Source of the DNA: SIG452 sp045638525 | GTDB taxonomy: Bacteria; Bacillota; Clostridia; UMGS1840 | DNA: 64,000 bases | Reading direction: 5' to 3' | Assembly (NCBI GenBank): GCA_045638525.1 | Contig: JAZUBQ010000001.1 | Location: 111,954-175,953, forward strand | In this document: positions 1 to 10,000 of the stretch, piece after piece | How the letters are laid out: every line of letters starts with the position of its first letter | How positions within the stretch are numbered: position 1 is the stretch's first letter | Notes under the pieces: generated by a model | The model's database searches: none | Told to the model about the DNA's origin: nothing | The model's input: the letters and a program-made list of their open reading frames with translations, nothing else | Translations under genes and position numbers: made by a program

Positions 1-2288
1 CGATAGATACCTGCGCTGGGTGCTTCATAAGTGATGGTGCCAACCGGAGCGAAGGTTGCAGTGGGAGGAGCGGTAGGAGTGGGAAGATCTACTTCCAGGG
101 TTTTTAAGTTTTTCAGGTTAACCTGGGGACCCCATACTGCATGATCTTTGATTGCGGTTTCTGCAGTTTTAGACAGACGCAAGGAACCGATGAGTGCAGC
201 ATTGGAACCGGTATTGGTGATGGTAATCTGGTTTACGCCTTCTCTTACATACAAGAATTCCATATCTTGCTGTTTGGAACCGTCTTTCCAACAGGTAGTC
301 TGCCAACCGGTAGTATCTTTAGTAATTTCTGCATAGAAGCCGGTATCAGACGAAATGGTGAAGGTATGCTGAAGGTCATCCTGAACATTCAGGTACGGAT
401 AAACAATACCTGCACCGGTAGCACCTACAGTTGCATTTACAGTAACAGATGCGCCGGATTCCAGAGACATCAGGCTGCTAATAGCCTGCGTATGATCTAC
501 TGCGTAGCATACAGAGGGAGTAGAAATCTGATCAATATATGCCAGACCATTATCTTCTATGTTCGTAAAGGTTACGTTTGCATTTTTGTTGGTAGTTTGA
601 ATTTTATTTACACCTGCAATTAAGTAGATGTATTTGGTTTCGTTTGCTGCTAATGCTGCAACGGAACCGGTTTCACTGGTCAAAGTAACCGCTTTGTCGG
701 AAGTTACTTTATGTACACCTGCATAAAGAGAAGTGTAGGTAACATAGTCTGCAGCAGGAGTGGGAACAGGAGTCGGAGTCGGTGTGGGAGTCGGTGTGGG
801 AGTTGCCTCGGGTTCATCCGAATATTCAACCACTTTCAGCTCAGTCATTTTCATCTGAGGATCCCAAGCTGAGTTGCCAACCAGTTCCCCTGCACTGTGA
901 ACTGCAATGGTATACAGTGTGGTAGCGGTGGAACCGTTGTTTTTAATGGTGATTACATTTTCACCTTTTCTTACATACGCCATTTCGGGATCGGTTTTCG
1001 CCAGATCTTTCCAAGCCCAGGAACCACCATTGGTTGCCGGGGAATAGAAGATATCCGCATAATAACCGGTATCAAAGGTAACTCTTAAGGTACCTTCTGC
1101 CGTATTGTTCATAGTAGCGATGTAAGGATATACGATACCATTCATTCCTTTGGAAGGAGTGTAGGTAGCGGTATAGACTTCTCCGGGAGCCAGCGTTTTT
1201 AAAATCGCTACCGCAACTTTATCTTCCTGGCCGGAGATAATGGGTTCTTTAGGAATATTCACCTGGTTGAAATAAGCTTTACCGTTGTCTTCTAATGCGG
1301 TAAAGGTTAAAACAGCGTTTTCATCGGTGGTTTCGATGGTGTTCACACCTGCGATTAAGTAGATGTATTTGGTTGCGCCTGCAGTTAATGCTGCCACGGA
1401 ACCGGTTTCGTTGGTTAAGGTAACCGCTTTGTTGGAAGAAACTGCATACACACCTGCGTATTCCGCTTCGTAGGTAACGGTGAGCACTTCAGGAGTCGGT
1501 TCGGGAGTTGGTTCCGGAGTGAGGCTATAGGGAACAACCTTCAAGGATGCCATATTCATCTGGTCTTTCCAGTAATCAGCTGTCGCTAAAACACCGGTAG
1601 TACGAATTCCAACAGAATACAGCGTAACAGAGGAACTACCGATATTTTCAATGGTAATTTCCTGTTTTCCGTCTCTTACATAGAGCATTTCAGGATCCTG
1701 ACGAGCTGCATCTGCCCATGCAGAAGAGCTATAATTATAAGCAAGATAAATGTCTGCATAGTAACCGGTATCAGTGGTCACTCTAACGGAATTACCTGCA
1801 CCGGATGCGGGAGCAATGTAGGGATATACAAGGCCTGCATCGATTACACCCGGAGTATAGGTTGCGGTGTGTTTTGCACCGGGAGCCAAAGTCACATAAC
1901 TAAAGCCTGCAACCGTATCGCCGGTATCACCGGGAAGAATGGGTTCTTCGGTCATAGCAACTTTGTTGATATAATCCAAACCATTGCCGTCTAATGCGGT
2001 AAAGGTTAAGGTCGCTGATGCAACGCTCTTGGTAATGTTGTTATTCCCTTTAATCAGGTAGAAGTAATCAGCAATACCTGCTTTTAAGGTAACAGTATGT
2101 CCGGTTTCGTTGGTCAAGGTAACTGCTTTGTTGGAAGTTACCTGATACACACCTGCATAAGGTGCATCGGTGTACGAGATGGTTTCACCTGCTGCAGAGG
2201 CAGTCAGTTGTACGAGGGATACTACCATACTGCTTAAAACTGCGCAAACCAAAAGGAAAGAAATCAGTTTTTTGAAACTTGTTTTCAT
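1..2288 (-). CDS. Large secreted modular repeat protein, 3' end cut by the window edge
   Basis: Reading from the ATG at 2288 leftwards gives an open frame that runs off the window, so only about 762 N-terminal residues are visible. AGGAGG lies just before the start. Residues 1-33 are a signal peptide ending ...TASAA. The mature part shows three tandem units of about 245 residues. Each unit starts with a short module (DAPYAGVY, then KAVTLTNETG, then YLIxGxN) and continues into a larger beta-rich module with VYPY, TGYYADIY, LYVRxG and ITIxNxG motifs. Units are joined by PTPEPTPEP or PTPTPTP linkers. No catalytic domain is visible in the part present. The same units occur at the N-terminus of the protein at 16089-20405. 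Likely an extracellular glycan-binding or scaffold protein; that role is inferred from the neighbours and the module style, not from a recognised family. Confidence 0.8.
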   Translation of the reverse strand, partial: MKTSFKKLISFLLVCAVLSSMVVSLVQLTASAAGETISYTDAPYAGVYQVTSNKAVTLTNETGHTVTLKAGIADYFYLIKGNNNITKSVASATLTFTALDGNGLDYINKVAMTEEPILPGDTGDTVAGFSYVTLAPGAKHTATYTPGVIDAGLVYPYIAPASGAGNSVRVTTDTGYYADIYLAYNYSSSAWADAARQDPEMLYVRDGKQEITIENIGSSSVTLYSVGIRTTGVLATADYWKDQMNMASLKVVPYSLTPEPTPEPTPEVLTVTYEAEYAGVYAVSSNKAVTLTNETGSVAALTAGATKYIYLIAGVNTIETTDENAVLTFTALEDNGKAYFNQVNIPKEPIISGQEDKVAVAILKTLAPGEVYTATYTPSKGMNGIVYPYIATMNNTAEGTLRVTFDTGYYADIFYSPATNGGSWAWKDLAKTDPEMAYVRKGENVITIKNNGSTATTLYTIAVHSAGELVGNSAWDPQMKMTELKVVEYSDEPEATPTPTPTPTPTPVPTPAADYVTYTSLYAGVHKVTSDKAVTLTSETGSVAALAANETKYIYLIAGVNKIQTTNKNANVTFTNIEDNGLAYIDQISTPSVCYAVDHTQAISSLMSLESGASVTVNATVGATGAGIVYPYLNVQDDLQHTFTISSDTGFYAEITKDTTGWQTTCWKDGSKQQDMEFLYVREGVNQITITNTGSNAALIGSLRLSKTAETAIKDHAVWGPQVNLKNLKTLEVDLPTPTAPPTATFAPVGTITYEAPSAGIY

Positions 2289-2346
2289 TTGGTTGTCCTC
2301 CTTAAGTTGTAATGAATTTTTTGGGTCATATGAGGTTTTTATTTTA

Positions 2347-2380
2347 TCTGTGATATGCCGCTTTTAAGGCATATCACAGA
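2347..2380 (-). terminator. 13-bp perfect hairpin between two secreted-protein genes
   Basis: Arms 2347-2359 and 2368-2380 are perfectly complementary with an 8-nt loop. It lies just downstream of the stop of the 1520-aa protein gene and upstream of the next ribosome site. No clear T-run follows on either strand, so it may act as an mRNA 3'-end or processing stem rather than a classical terminator. Confidence 0.5.
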
Positions 2381-2395
2381 ATATTTTAAGTGAAA

Positions 2396-5300
2396 TTATT
2401 CGTCTGCGGGAACATCCAGCATACGCATGGTTCTCCAGGAAGGATAATAATCAACCGCTTCCACTTTTGCGGTGTCTTTTACGCCTGCTTCAGACATAAT
2501 TCTCTGTGCAGATAAAGACCAGCTGGTCACGCTTACGTTGTTGTTTTCCATAGTTACACCGGAGCTGTCAAAACCGTAGGAACCGCCGGTGGAAGGCATT
2601 TTACCGTCAGTATGGTTATAAGAACCGTAACAATTGTCAATCTGAACATATCTTCTTGCAAACAGCCAACGGTCAGTGGTGGGTTTTGCGTCGGTGAACA
2701 CGTTATCACTGAAGTAGAGATCCTGGGTTGCCTGGTCAAGGTACAGACCGCCTCTTAAGTGGTCACCCGGATCAATAAAGTAGTTATCGTTAATCTGGTT
2801 GTTGCCCTGCAAACCAACGGTGTAAATCTGAGAACCGTCATACATAGTCTGCATTACATCCTGGATTTTATTGTAAGATATTACGTTATTTCCGCAATCT
2901 TCGGGAAGTGCTGCTCCCCAACCCCAACCAACGGTAATGGCGGTGTAGGGCATATCAGCGATATCGTTGTGATGCACTTTGGAATTACCGGTGTAATACA
3001 TCGCGATGGCGGTGGTTCCTAAATATTCCTGTGCACAACGGCGGAAAATATTGTTGTCCACTTCAATCTGAGTGGAACGCTGTTTGGAAGCATCCATAGA
3101 CTTATCGTGTTTAAAGCTTCCGATTACCACGCCGGTACCGGAAATATCGTGGAAGGAGCTTTCGGTCACACGACAGTTGGTGTCTCCTTCTTCAAAGAGT
3201 ACCGCACTGGAACCCAGACAAGCAAATTCGCAATTTTTAAATACCACATTGTCTGCATAAGTTACAGTTACCTGAGCAGGGAACATATAGCTTCCGTACC
3301 AGATGGCGTCACCTACACGCAGTTCGTCTGCCTGGTTAAATGCCGCACCCTGAGTGGTGGCTTCATCCCAAGCACCGTAACGGAAGGAAATTCCGTCAAA
3401 TTCGATGTTGGAAACTTTGTTGGTTGCGTTAACACCGTTGATGGTCATCAAACCATCTGTAATTGCACAGTAAGTTTCTGCGGTCGTCATATCCTCATTT
3501 GCATAGGGATAGTAATACATTTTGCGGTTGGTGTTATCGAAATAGAATTCACCGGGTGCATCCAGCAGGTCCATGGAATTTTCCAAGTAGAAAGAACCGG
3601 TGGGCTGAATGGTGCTGGTGGTAGCATCGTCATCTAAGAACACGTGATATCTGGGATACGGAATGTAGATGTATGCGTGTTCATAACCGTAGTAATCACC
3701 ATAGGTAACTTTTTCTACAGGGAAACGATGGTTTGCCCAGTTTTTCTGGAATACTACCTGCAATCTGGTATCATCGCCCAGCGTTCTGGGGAAGTTGGTA
3801 TCCCATCTTTCGATGTCTACCACAAAACCATCTGCGATATGCAGGTCATTCTGGGGATTTTCAGGTACGATAAAGTCTTTTCCGGTATACCAAACATCAC
3901 TTCTTGCTAAGGTTGCCTGATAGCCGTTAACATATAATGCTCTGGTTTCACGGGTGGTGGTAGTAGCTACCCAGTAGTTCTTACCGGAAACTTTTGACCA
4001 TTTTCCGGTTAAGGGTTCACCACCGGAGAGAACCGGCTGATTGTCCGGGTCTTGGGCTTTGATGATTACTTTATAACCGTTCATACCGCCCATGGTGGAA
4101 TCAATCGCCAAGGTCACATTACTGCGGTATACACCGGGAGCAACGTGTACCACAATGTCACCGGTCATAGCAGAATTATAGGATTTTACTTTGGTTAACG
4201 CCTGTGCAACACTTGCTAAGGGAGTTTCGGGAGTTAATCCATCATTGGAGGATTTTCCGTTGGTTGCAACATAAATATCTTTATAAACGCCGGTAGAAGA
4301 ATAGGGCTTTGCTTCCGCCAGATCGGAGAACACCATAATTTTCACTTTACTCTGTGCGGTTAAGTTTGTTAAATTACAGGTAACGGTGGTGGAAGTGCTC
4401 TTTAAGGTGTTTAAGTTGCCAACCATCTGATTGCCTTTGTATTCTGCCACAACGACGGTGGAGTTTGCAGGCATATCAGCGGTTTTAATCACCAGTCTTG
4501 CAGAGCCTTCGGGCAATACGCTGACAAGCGAATTGGAACCATTGTATAACTTCACGGTTGGGCTTGTGGTTTCATTGGCGATAATATCGTTGTATGCCAG
4601 AAGCATATCGTCCAAAGAATCGAAATCCTTACCAACCATCGGCCAGAAGGACAATTCCGGATAGAATAAATCGGAAGTGTCATTTTCCACATTGATATCA
4701 ATCAAAGCACCACATTCTTTTAAAATGTTGTAAGCTTCGATCGATGTGGTGGCATCTTTGAAGCCATAAAGCAGGTGATAGGTTCTGCTGCTGGTATTTT
4801 CCAGTCGGAATGCATCAAAGTAGAACTCATCACAGAAATAGACAAAGCTGATAGTATGTGTGCCTGCAGTTAAATTTAAGGAATAAATTTTTTCATTCTG
4901 CATGGGATAGGAAGATGAACTCTTCGGCACATTAAAATGCATGGTTTCATAAGACAGCGTGACACCATCTACGACAATTTCAACGGAAACGTCCTTCCAT
5001 GCAGCACCTCTGAAATACAGGTTATACAACCCGTTATCGGGAACAGAAACGGTGTAGGTAGAAACAGATTCTGAGGTAGCTTTGATAACATCTGCACCAT
5101 CATAAGTGGTATGGGAAATACCGGTTGTGGGAGTGCAGCTTTCTGCTTCGATTGTAATCATATACTCAGAATCGGTAATATTCGGAGTAGGAGTCGGAGT
5201 GGGAGTGGGTTTTGCAGTGGGAACAGGAGTGGGAGCATTGGTAGGAACAGGGGTTGCTACCGGAATGTCTGCAAGCTCTTTCACAAACTGCATATACTCG

Positions 5301-6958
5301 GTGGAATCGTAGGGTGCTTTATCCAGACGACCGAAGTCGGTTTCGGATAACATTACCGCATAGGTTCCGATGTTTTCAATGATAAGAGTGTTTTCACCTT
5401 CTGTAAAGTACAGAGGCTGGTCCTGATACATGGGACCGTTGGTCCAACCGGTCTGGGTCAGATTGAAATCTGCATAGTAGTCACCGCTGGTCACACGGAT
5501 GGTAGTATTGCCGCCGATGGATTTTACCAGTAGCTGCATACCGTACACGCCGGTGTAAGGTGCGTTGAAGGTGTAGGTTGCAAATTCTCCGTTCACCATG
5601 GTGAAATCAGCACCGCTTAAGTGGGATTCATCCATATTGACTTCCCCGGTGATTTCATCCATGCCGAAACCGCCGATGTAACCGTTGAAAGCAGGTTCTG
5701 CTTTTACGTTACCAATCCATTTGGTAATGGGTGCAGCAGTGGGAGTCGGTGTGGGTGCCGGAGTGGGAGTAGGAGTTGCTTCGGGAGCACCGGTTACTTT
5801 TACCAAAGGCAGATAATCCAGAGATTTTTCTGCACCGGAAGCATCCAGACGACCAAAGTCGATACAGGAAACGGTTGCATTTGCATTGCCGTTTAATGCT
5901 AATTTAATGGTGTTAACACCTTTTTTCAGATAAATGGGTTGGTCCTGCTGACAGCCGGAGCTCCATCCCCAGGTGGTAACATTATAGTTTGCTTCGTAAC
6001 CTTCTTCGGTGGTTACCTGCCATTGTACAGGAGTGTTGCTTGACCAATCGGTTTTGATCTGCATTACATACACACCGGTATAAGGCATATCCACATTGAT
6101 GTATGCCCAGTCCCCTGCAATCATGGTAAATTTACCGTATGCATCGAAAGGAGCGCCGGAAGATGCCTGATAGTCAACACCTGCTACCGCTGCTTCGCCG
6201 TTGCGGATTGCAGCTTTGATATCGCCCACAGTAGAGGTATAACCATTCTTATAAGCACTGCCACATTCGTTGTATTCACCCGGCCAGGTTAAGGGTGCTT
6301 CGGTAGGTTCGGGAGTGGGAGAAGGAACAGGAGTGGGAGTGGGAAGTTGTACGGGAGAATCCACACTCTTTACCAGAGGTAAAAAGTCTAAGGATTTTTC
6401 TGCACCCTGGGCATCCAGTCTTCCCATATCTAATGCATTGATAATTGCATTGTTGTTACCCATCAATTCAATTTTGATGATGTTTTTACCTTCTTTTAAG
6501 TAGAGGGGCTGGTCCTGATTACAACCGGAGCTCCATGCAGTCTGAGTCAGGTTGAACTGCGCCAGATAATCTTCATCGGTGGTAATATGAACGGTGGTGG
6601 CACCGTCGCCGCCAATCCAGGCAGTAGACAACTGCATTGCATACACACCGGTATAGGGAGCGGTGATTTCATAGTAACCCCAGTCTCCTACCACCATAGT
6701 GAAGGCTCCGTCTGCTCCAAAGGGAGCGGAAGAACTTGCCTGATAGTCAACGCCGGCAACCGATTCGGTGCCGTTAGATTTGGTGAATGTGGTTAAACCG
6801 TAATACTCACCCACATAACCGTTTTTGTAAGCAGCATCTAAGGAGCCGAATTTACCGGTCCAGGTGGGAGTTGCCGCAGAAACGGGCATTGCTGCCACGC
6901 TAACGAGCATAGAAATTAATAAACAGATGGATAACAATTTTCTGAATTCGATTTTCAA
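2396..6958 (-). CDS. Secreted 1520-aa modular protein with GH141-like right-handed beta-helix domain
   Basis: Signal peptide 1-29 (AMPVSA/ATP). Three related modules of about 170 residues follow (about 30-200, 225-390, 415-560). Each has an APYTGVY/MPYTGVY strand, a DQP(L/I)Y(L/F)K/T motif and, in the first two, a terminal SLD(F/Y)LPLVK. Pro/Thr linkers separate them. A CBM6/CBM35-like domain (about 598-722, starting ITIEAES) comes next, then a helical-plus-Ig-like module (about 725-888), then a right-handed beta-helix region (about 895-1520). That last region opens with IYVATNG and has HVAPGVYRSNVTL, PVLSGGEPLTGKW and LDAPGEFYFD, as in GH141-type proteins. Activity is not provable from sequence. 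No wall anchor is seen. Start chosen for the AGGAGG 8 nt upstream. In the 77-nt gap to the upstream gene there is a 6-bp stem (7000-7005 with 7019-7024). Confidence 0.85.
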   Translation of the reverse strand: MKIEFRKLLSICLLISMLVSVAAMPVSAATPTWTGKFGSLDAAYKNGYVGEYYGLTTFTKSNGTESVAGVDYQASSSAPFGADGAFTMVVGDWGYYEITAPYTGVYAMQLSTAWIGGDGATTVHITTDEDYLAQFNLTQTAWSSGCNQDQPLYLKEGKNIIKIELMGNNNAIINALDMGRLDAQGAEKSLDFLPLVKSVDSPVQLPTPTPVPSPTPEPTEAPLTWPGEYNECGSAYKNGYTSTVGDIKAAIRNGEAAVAGVDYQASSGAPFDAYGKFTMIAGDWAYINVDMPYTGVYVMQIKTDWSSNTPVQWQVTTEEGYEANYNVTTWGWSSGCQQDQPIYLKKGVNTIKLALNGNANATVSCIDFGRLDASGAEKSLDYLPLVKVTGAPEATPTPTPAPTPTPTAAPITKWIGNVKAEPAFNGYIGGFGMDEITGEVNMDESHLSGADFTMVNGEFATYTFNAPYTGVYGMQLLVKSIGGNTTIRVTSGDYYADFNLTQTGWTNGPMYQDQPLYFTEGENTLIIENIGTYAVMLSETDFGRLDKAPYDSTEYMQFVKELADIPVATPVPTNAPTPVPTAKPTPTPTPTPNITDSEYMITIEAESCTPTTGISHTTYDGADVIKATSESVSTYTVSVPDNGLYNLYFRGAAWKDVSVEIVVDGVTLSYETMHFNVPKSSSSYPMQNEKIYSLNLTAGTHTISFVYFCDEFYFDAFRLENTSSRTYHLLYGFKDATTSIEAYNILKECGALIDINVENDTSDLFYPELSFWPMVGKDFDSLDDMLLAYNDIIANETTSPTVKLYNGSNSLVSVLPEGSARLVIKTADMPANSTVVVAEYKGNQMVGNLNTLKSTSTTVTCNLTNLTAQSKVKIMVFSDLAEAKPYSSTGVYKDIYVATNGKSSNDGLTPETPLASVAQALTKVKSYNSAMTGDIVVHVAPGVYRSNVTLAIDSTMGGMNGYKVIIKAQDPDNQPVLSGGEPLTGKWSKVSGKNYWVATTTTRETRALYVNGYQATLARSDVWYTGKDFIVPENPQNDLHIADGFVVDIERWDTNFPRTLGDDTRLQVVFQKNWANHRFPVEKVTYGDYYGYEHAYIYIPYPRYHVFLDDDATTSTIQPTGSFYLENSMDLLDAPGEFYFDNTNRKMYYYPYANEDMTTAETYCAITDGLMTINGVNATNKVSNIEFDGISFRYGAWDEATTQGAAFNQADELRVGDAIWYGSYMFPAQVTVTYADNVVFKNCEFACLGSSAVLFEEGDTNCRVTESSFHDISGTGVVIGSFKHDKSMDASKQRSTQIEVDNNIFRRCAQEYLGTTAIAMYYTGNSKVHHNDIADMPYTAITVGWGWGAALPEDCGNNVISYNKIQDVMQTMYDGSQIYTVGLQGNNQINDNYFIDPGDHLRGGLYLDQATQDLYFSDNVFTDAKPTTDRWLFARRYVQIDNCYGSYNHTDGKMPSTGGSYGFDSSGVTMENNNVSVTSWSLSAQRIMSEAGVKDTAKVEAVDYYPSWRTMRMLDVPADE

Positions 6959-7035
6959 GGGTTAGTCCTCCTTCAAACGATAACGTTTGTTTCATAGTAC
7001 CGGACAAGAGATTAGTAGGTCCGGCCGAATTCTGT

Positions 7036-10000
7036 CTAATCAATGATTGCAGCGTCGGGAATGTGGAACATTGGAAGCACTCGCCAAGAGGGATAATAAT
7101 CCACTTTGGCTACTCTTGTTTTATCTTCCACACCGGCTTCTGCCATAATTCTCAAAGCTGTGGTTTTCCAGGATGTCTGATTGATATTGTTACCGGTGTA
7201 AGTTACACCGGAAGTATCTAATGGGAAGGTGGAGAATCGTTTGGGGTCGCCACCGTCTGTGTGGTTATAGGCTGCATAGTTGTCGTTTAAGTTCACATAC
7301 TTTCTTGCAAACAACCAATAGTCATTGGAATCGTTTGCGCCTTCAACCACGTTGTCGCACATGGAAATATATCCTGTGCCTTCATCAAAGTAAACACCGC
7401 CTCGACGGTAGTTACCCGGATTGATTAAGTAGTTGTCATTTAGGTGCATATTTTTCTGGTCACCCAGTGTGTAAATCTGAGCGCCATCATCCAACACCTG
7501 ACAAACTTCGGTAATTTTATTGTAGGAAACAATGTGATTTCCTGTGTCGGATGGTTCATAGTATCCCCATCCCCAACCGATACAAATGCCGCTGTATGGC
7601 AGATGTTTGATATCATTGTGATGCACATTCACGGAATCTGCATAATATGCCGCAACAGCAGGCAAATTCATAAATTCCTGAGAAATTCGGCGGAAAATAT
7701 TGTTGCCGATTTCAATGTTCTTACATCTGCCGCCTCCGGTATAGTTGCTGTTGTGTAAGAAATTGGAAACCGAAACGCCACCGCCGGAAATATCGTGAAA
7801 ATCACAGTTTATCACTTTGGAATTGGTAACGCCTTCTATCAGATACATTGCAGAAGAACCAAGTTCTGCAAACTCACAACCGTCAAAAACCAAAGCATTT
7901 GCATAGTTGACTTGAATCTGCGCATTCATCAGATGCTGAGAGTATCCGGTTTCGGTTCCGCGACGAAGCTCGTCTGTCTGGTTAAATGCCGCACCGTAAG
8001 TGGTGGCATCATCCCAGGCACCGTGTTTGAAGGAAATGTTTTTAAATTCCAGATTTTCCACACAGTTGGTCATAGAGGAACCGTTGACTGTCAACAACAC
8101 ATCGGTCACTGCACAATAGGTTTGGGCATTTTTCATATCCTCATTTGCGTAAGGATAGTAATACATTTTGCGATTGGTTTTATCAAAATAGAATTCACCG
8201 GGCTCGTCTAAGAGCGCCATTGCGTTTTCTAAGTAGAAGCCTCTGCCCTCTTTGGGAACAACCGTATCGGTATGTCCACCCAACAGATAGGCATTATAAT
8301 AAGGATAGGTTGCGTTGATATACGCATAGTTGGAATCATAGGTTACGCTGTCAATGGGGAAACGCTGATTGGTCCAGGCTAAGTTATAAACCACCTGCAA
8401 TCGGGTTTCTCCAGCCAAATCCCTTGAAATATTGGGGTAACTTGCCAACCTTACTTTCAAGCCATCCACCACGTGTTTGTCATTTTTGGGATTTGTGGGG
8501 GTGATGTATTCCCCTGCGTATATATCATTACTTCTTGCCAGAACCGCCTGATAACCATTGACATAAAGTGCTCTGGTCTCACGGGTAGTGGTAGAAGCGA
8601 CCCAGTAATTTTTGCCGGAAACTTTGCTCCATTTTCCGGTTAAGGATTCGCCACCGGAAAGAACCGGTCTGTTGCCCGGGTCATCCCCCTGAATGATTAC
8701 CTTATAACCATTTTTCCCGCTCATGGTGGGATCAATTTCTAAGGTAACATTACTGCGATAAACGCCGGGTGCAATGTGAATCACAATGTCACCGGTCATT
8801 TGGGAATTTACGTTTTTTACTTTGTTCAGCGCCTGAACCAAAGTTGCAAGCGGTGCATCGGGAGAGGTTCCCGTATTGGAGGAGCTTCCCTCAGTGGAAA
8901 CGTAGAAATCCATATATGTGCCGGAGGAAGTATAGGGGGTTAATTCCTCCAGATTGGTAATTGCAAAAATTTTCAGTTCACTTCCTGCCTCCACATCGGA
9001 TAAGCTGAAGGAAACGGTTGTGGAAGTGCTGTTTTGCACCTGAGGTATCTGTGCCAACTTCGCACCTTTGTAAAGTGCCAACACCAAAGAGGTGTTTTTC
9101 GGAATATCTGCACAATCTACAGTAACGGTGGATCTGCCTGCAGGTAAATCGGATACCGATACATTGGATGCATTTTTGATTCTGACGGTGGGATTTTCCA
9201 ACTCGTCTGCCAAAACAGATTCATACAAATCTTTTAACTGAGCAGGCGTTTGATAGTCTTTTCCAACCATACCCCAGAACGCCATCTCAGGACAAGCAAG
9301 TTCCAAAGTATCGGCTTCCACATCAATGTAAATGTAGTCACCGGAGGAAAGCAGTGCTTCGTAAATTCCCTGAGAGGTAGCAATATCTTTGATTCCGTAA
9401 AGAATCTGATATTTTTTCGAATAAGTATCTTCTAAAGTGAAAGAGTCAAAATAATAGGTATCACAATAGAAGGTGAAGCCAATGGTATGTGTTCCTTTGG
9501 CTAAGGGGAAAGTTGCCACACATTCTTCGTTGTAGGAGAAGGTGGCGTTTCTGTCACTCTGGAAATGAGACGTTTTGTAGTAATACACAGTTCCGTCTAA
9601 AGCGATGTCAAAAGAAACATCTTTCCAGGCAGCGCCCTTCATATATAAGTTATAGATAGTATCTTCTTCAACAGTTACTTCATAAGTAACAGAGGATTCG
9701 GAAGTTGCTTTCGCCACGGAGGCACCGTTATAAGTAGTTTTAGAAAGACTTCCGCTTTTATAATTTTCCGCTTCGTAAACCGTTCTCATCACTCTGTCTG
9801 AAACATCCGGATTAACGGGGTTGGGAGTCATTGTGGGAGCCACGGTGGGAATCGGAGTAGTTGTCGGAACAGGGGTTGCGGTGGGAACGGGAGTGGGAGT
9901 AGGTTCTGCAGTTTCGCTTAATACTTTTAAGTTCTGCAGATTAATCTGGGGACCCCAGATTGCATTATTTTTCACCCCATCGGAACCGTCTGTCATTGAC

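Noticed and set aside
6974..6990. AAACGATAACGTTT dyad before the 2396-6958 gene as a catabolite (cre-type) operator
   Set aside because: The symmetry is not centred on CG as in cre sites and there is only one copy; it may be chance in AT-rich DNA.
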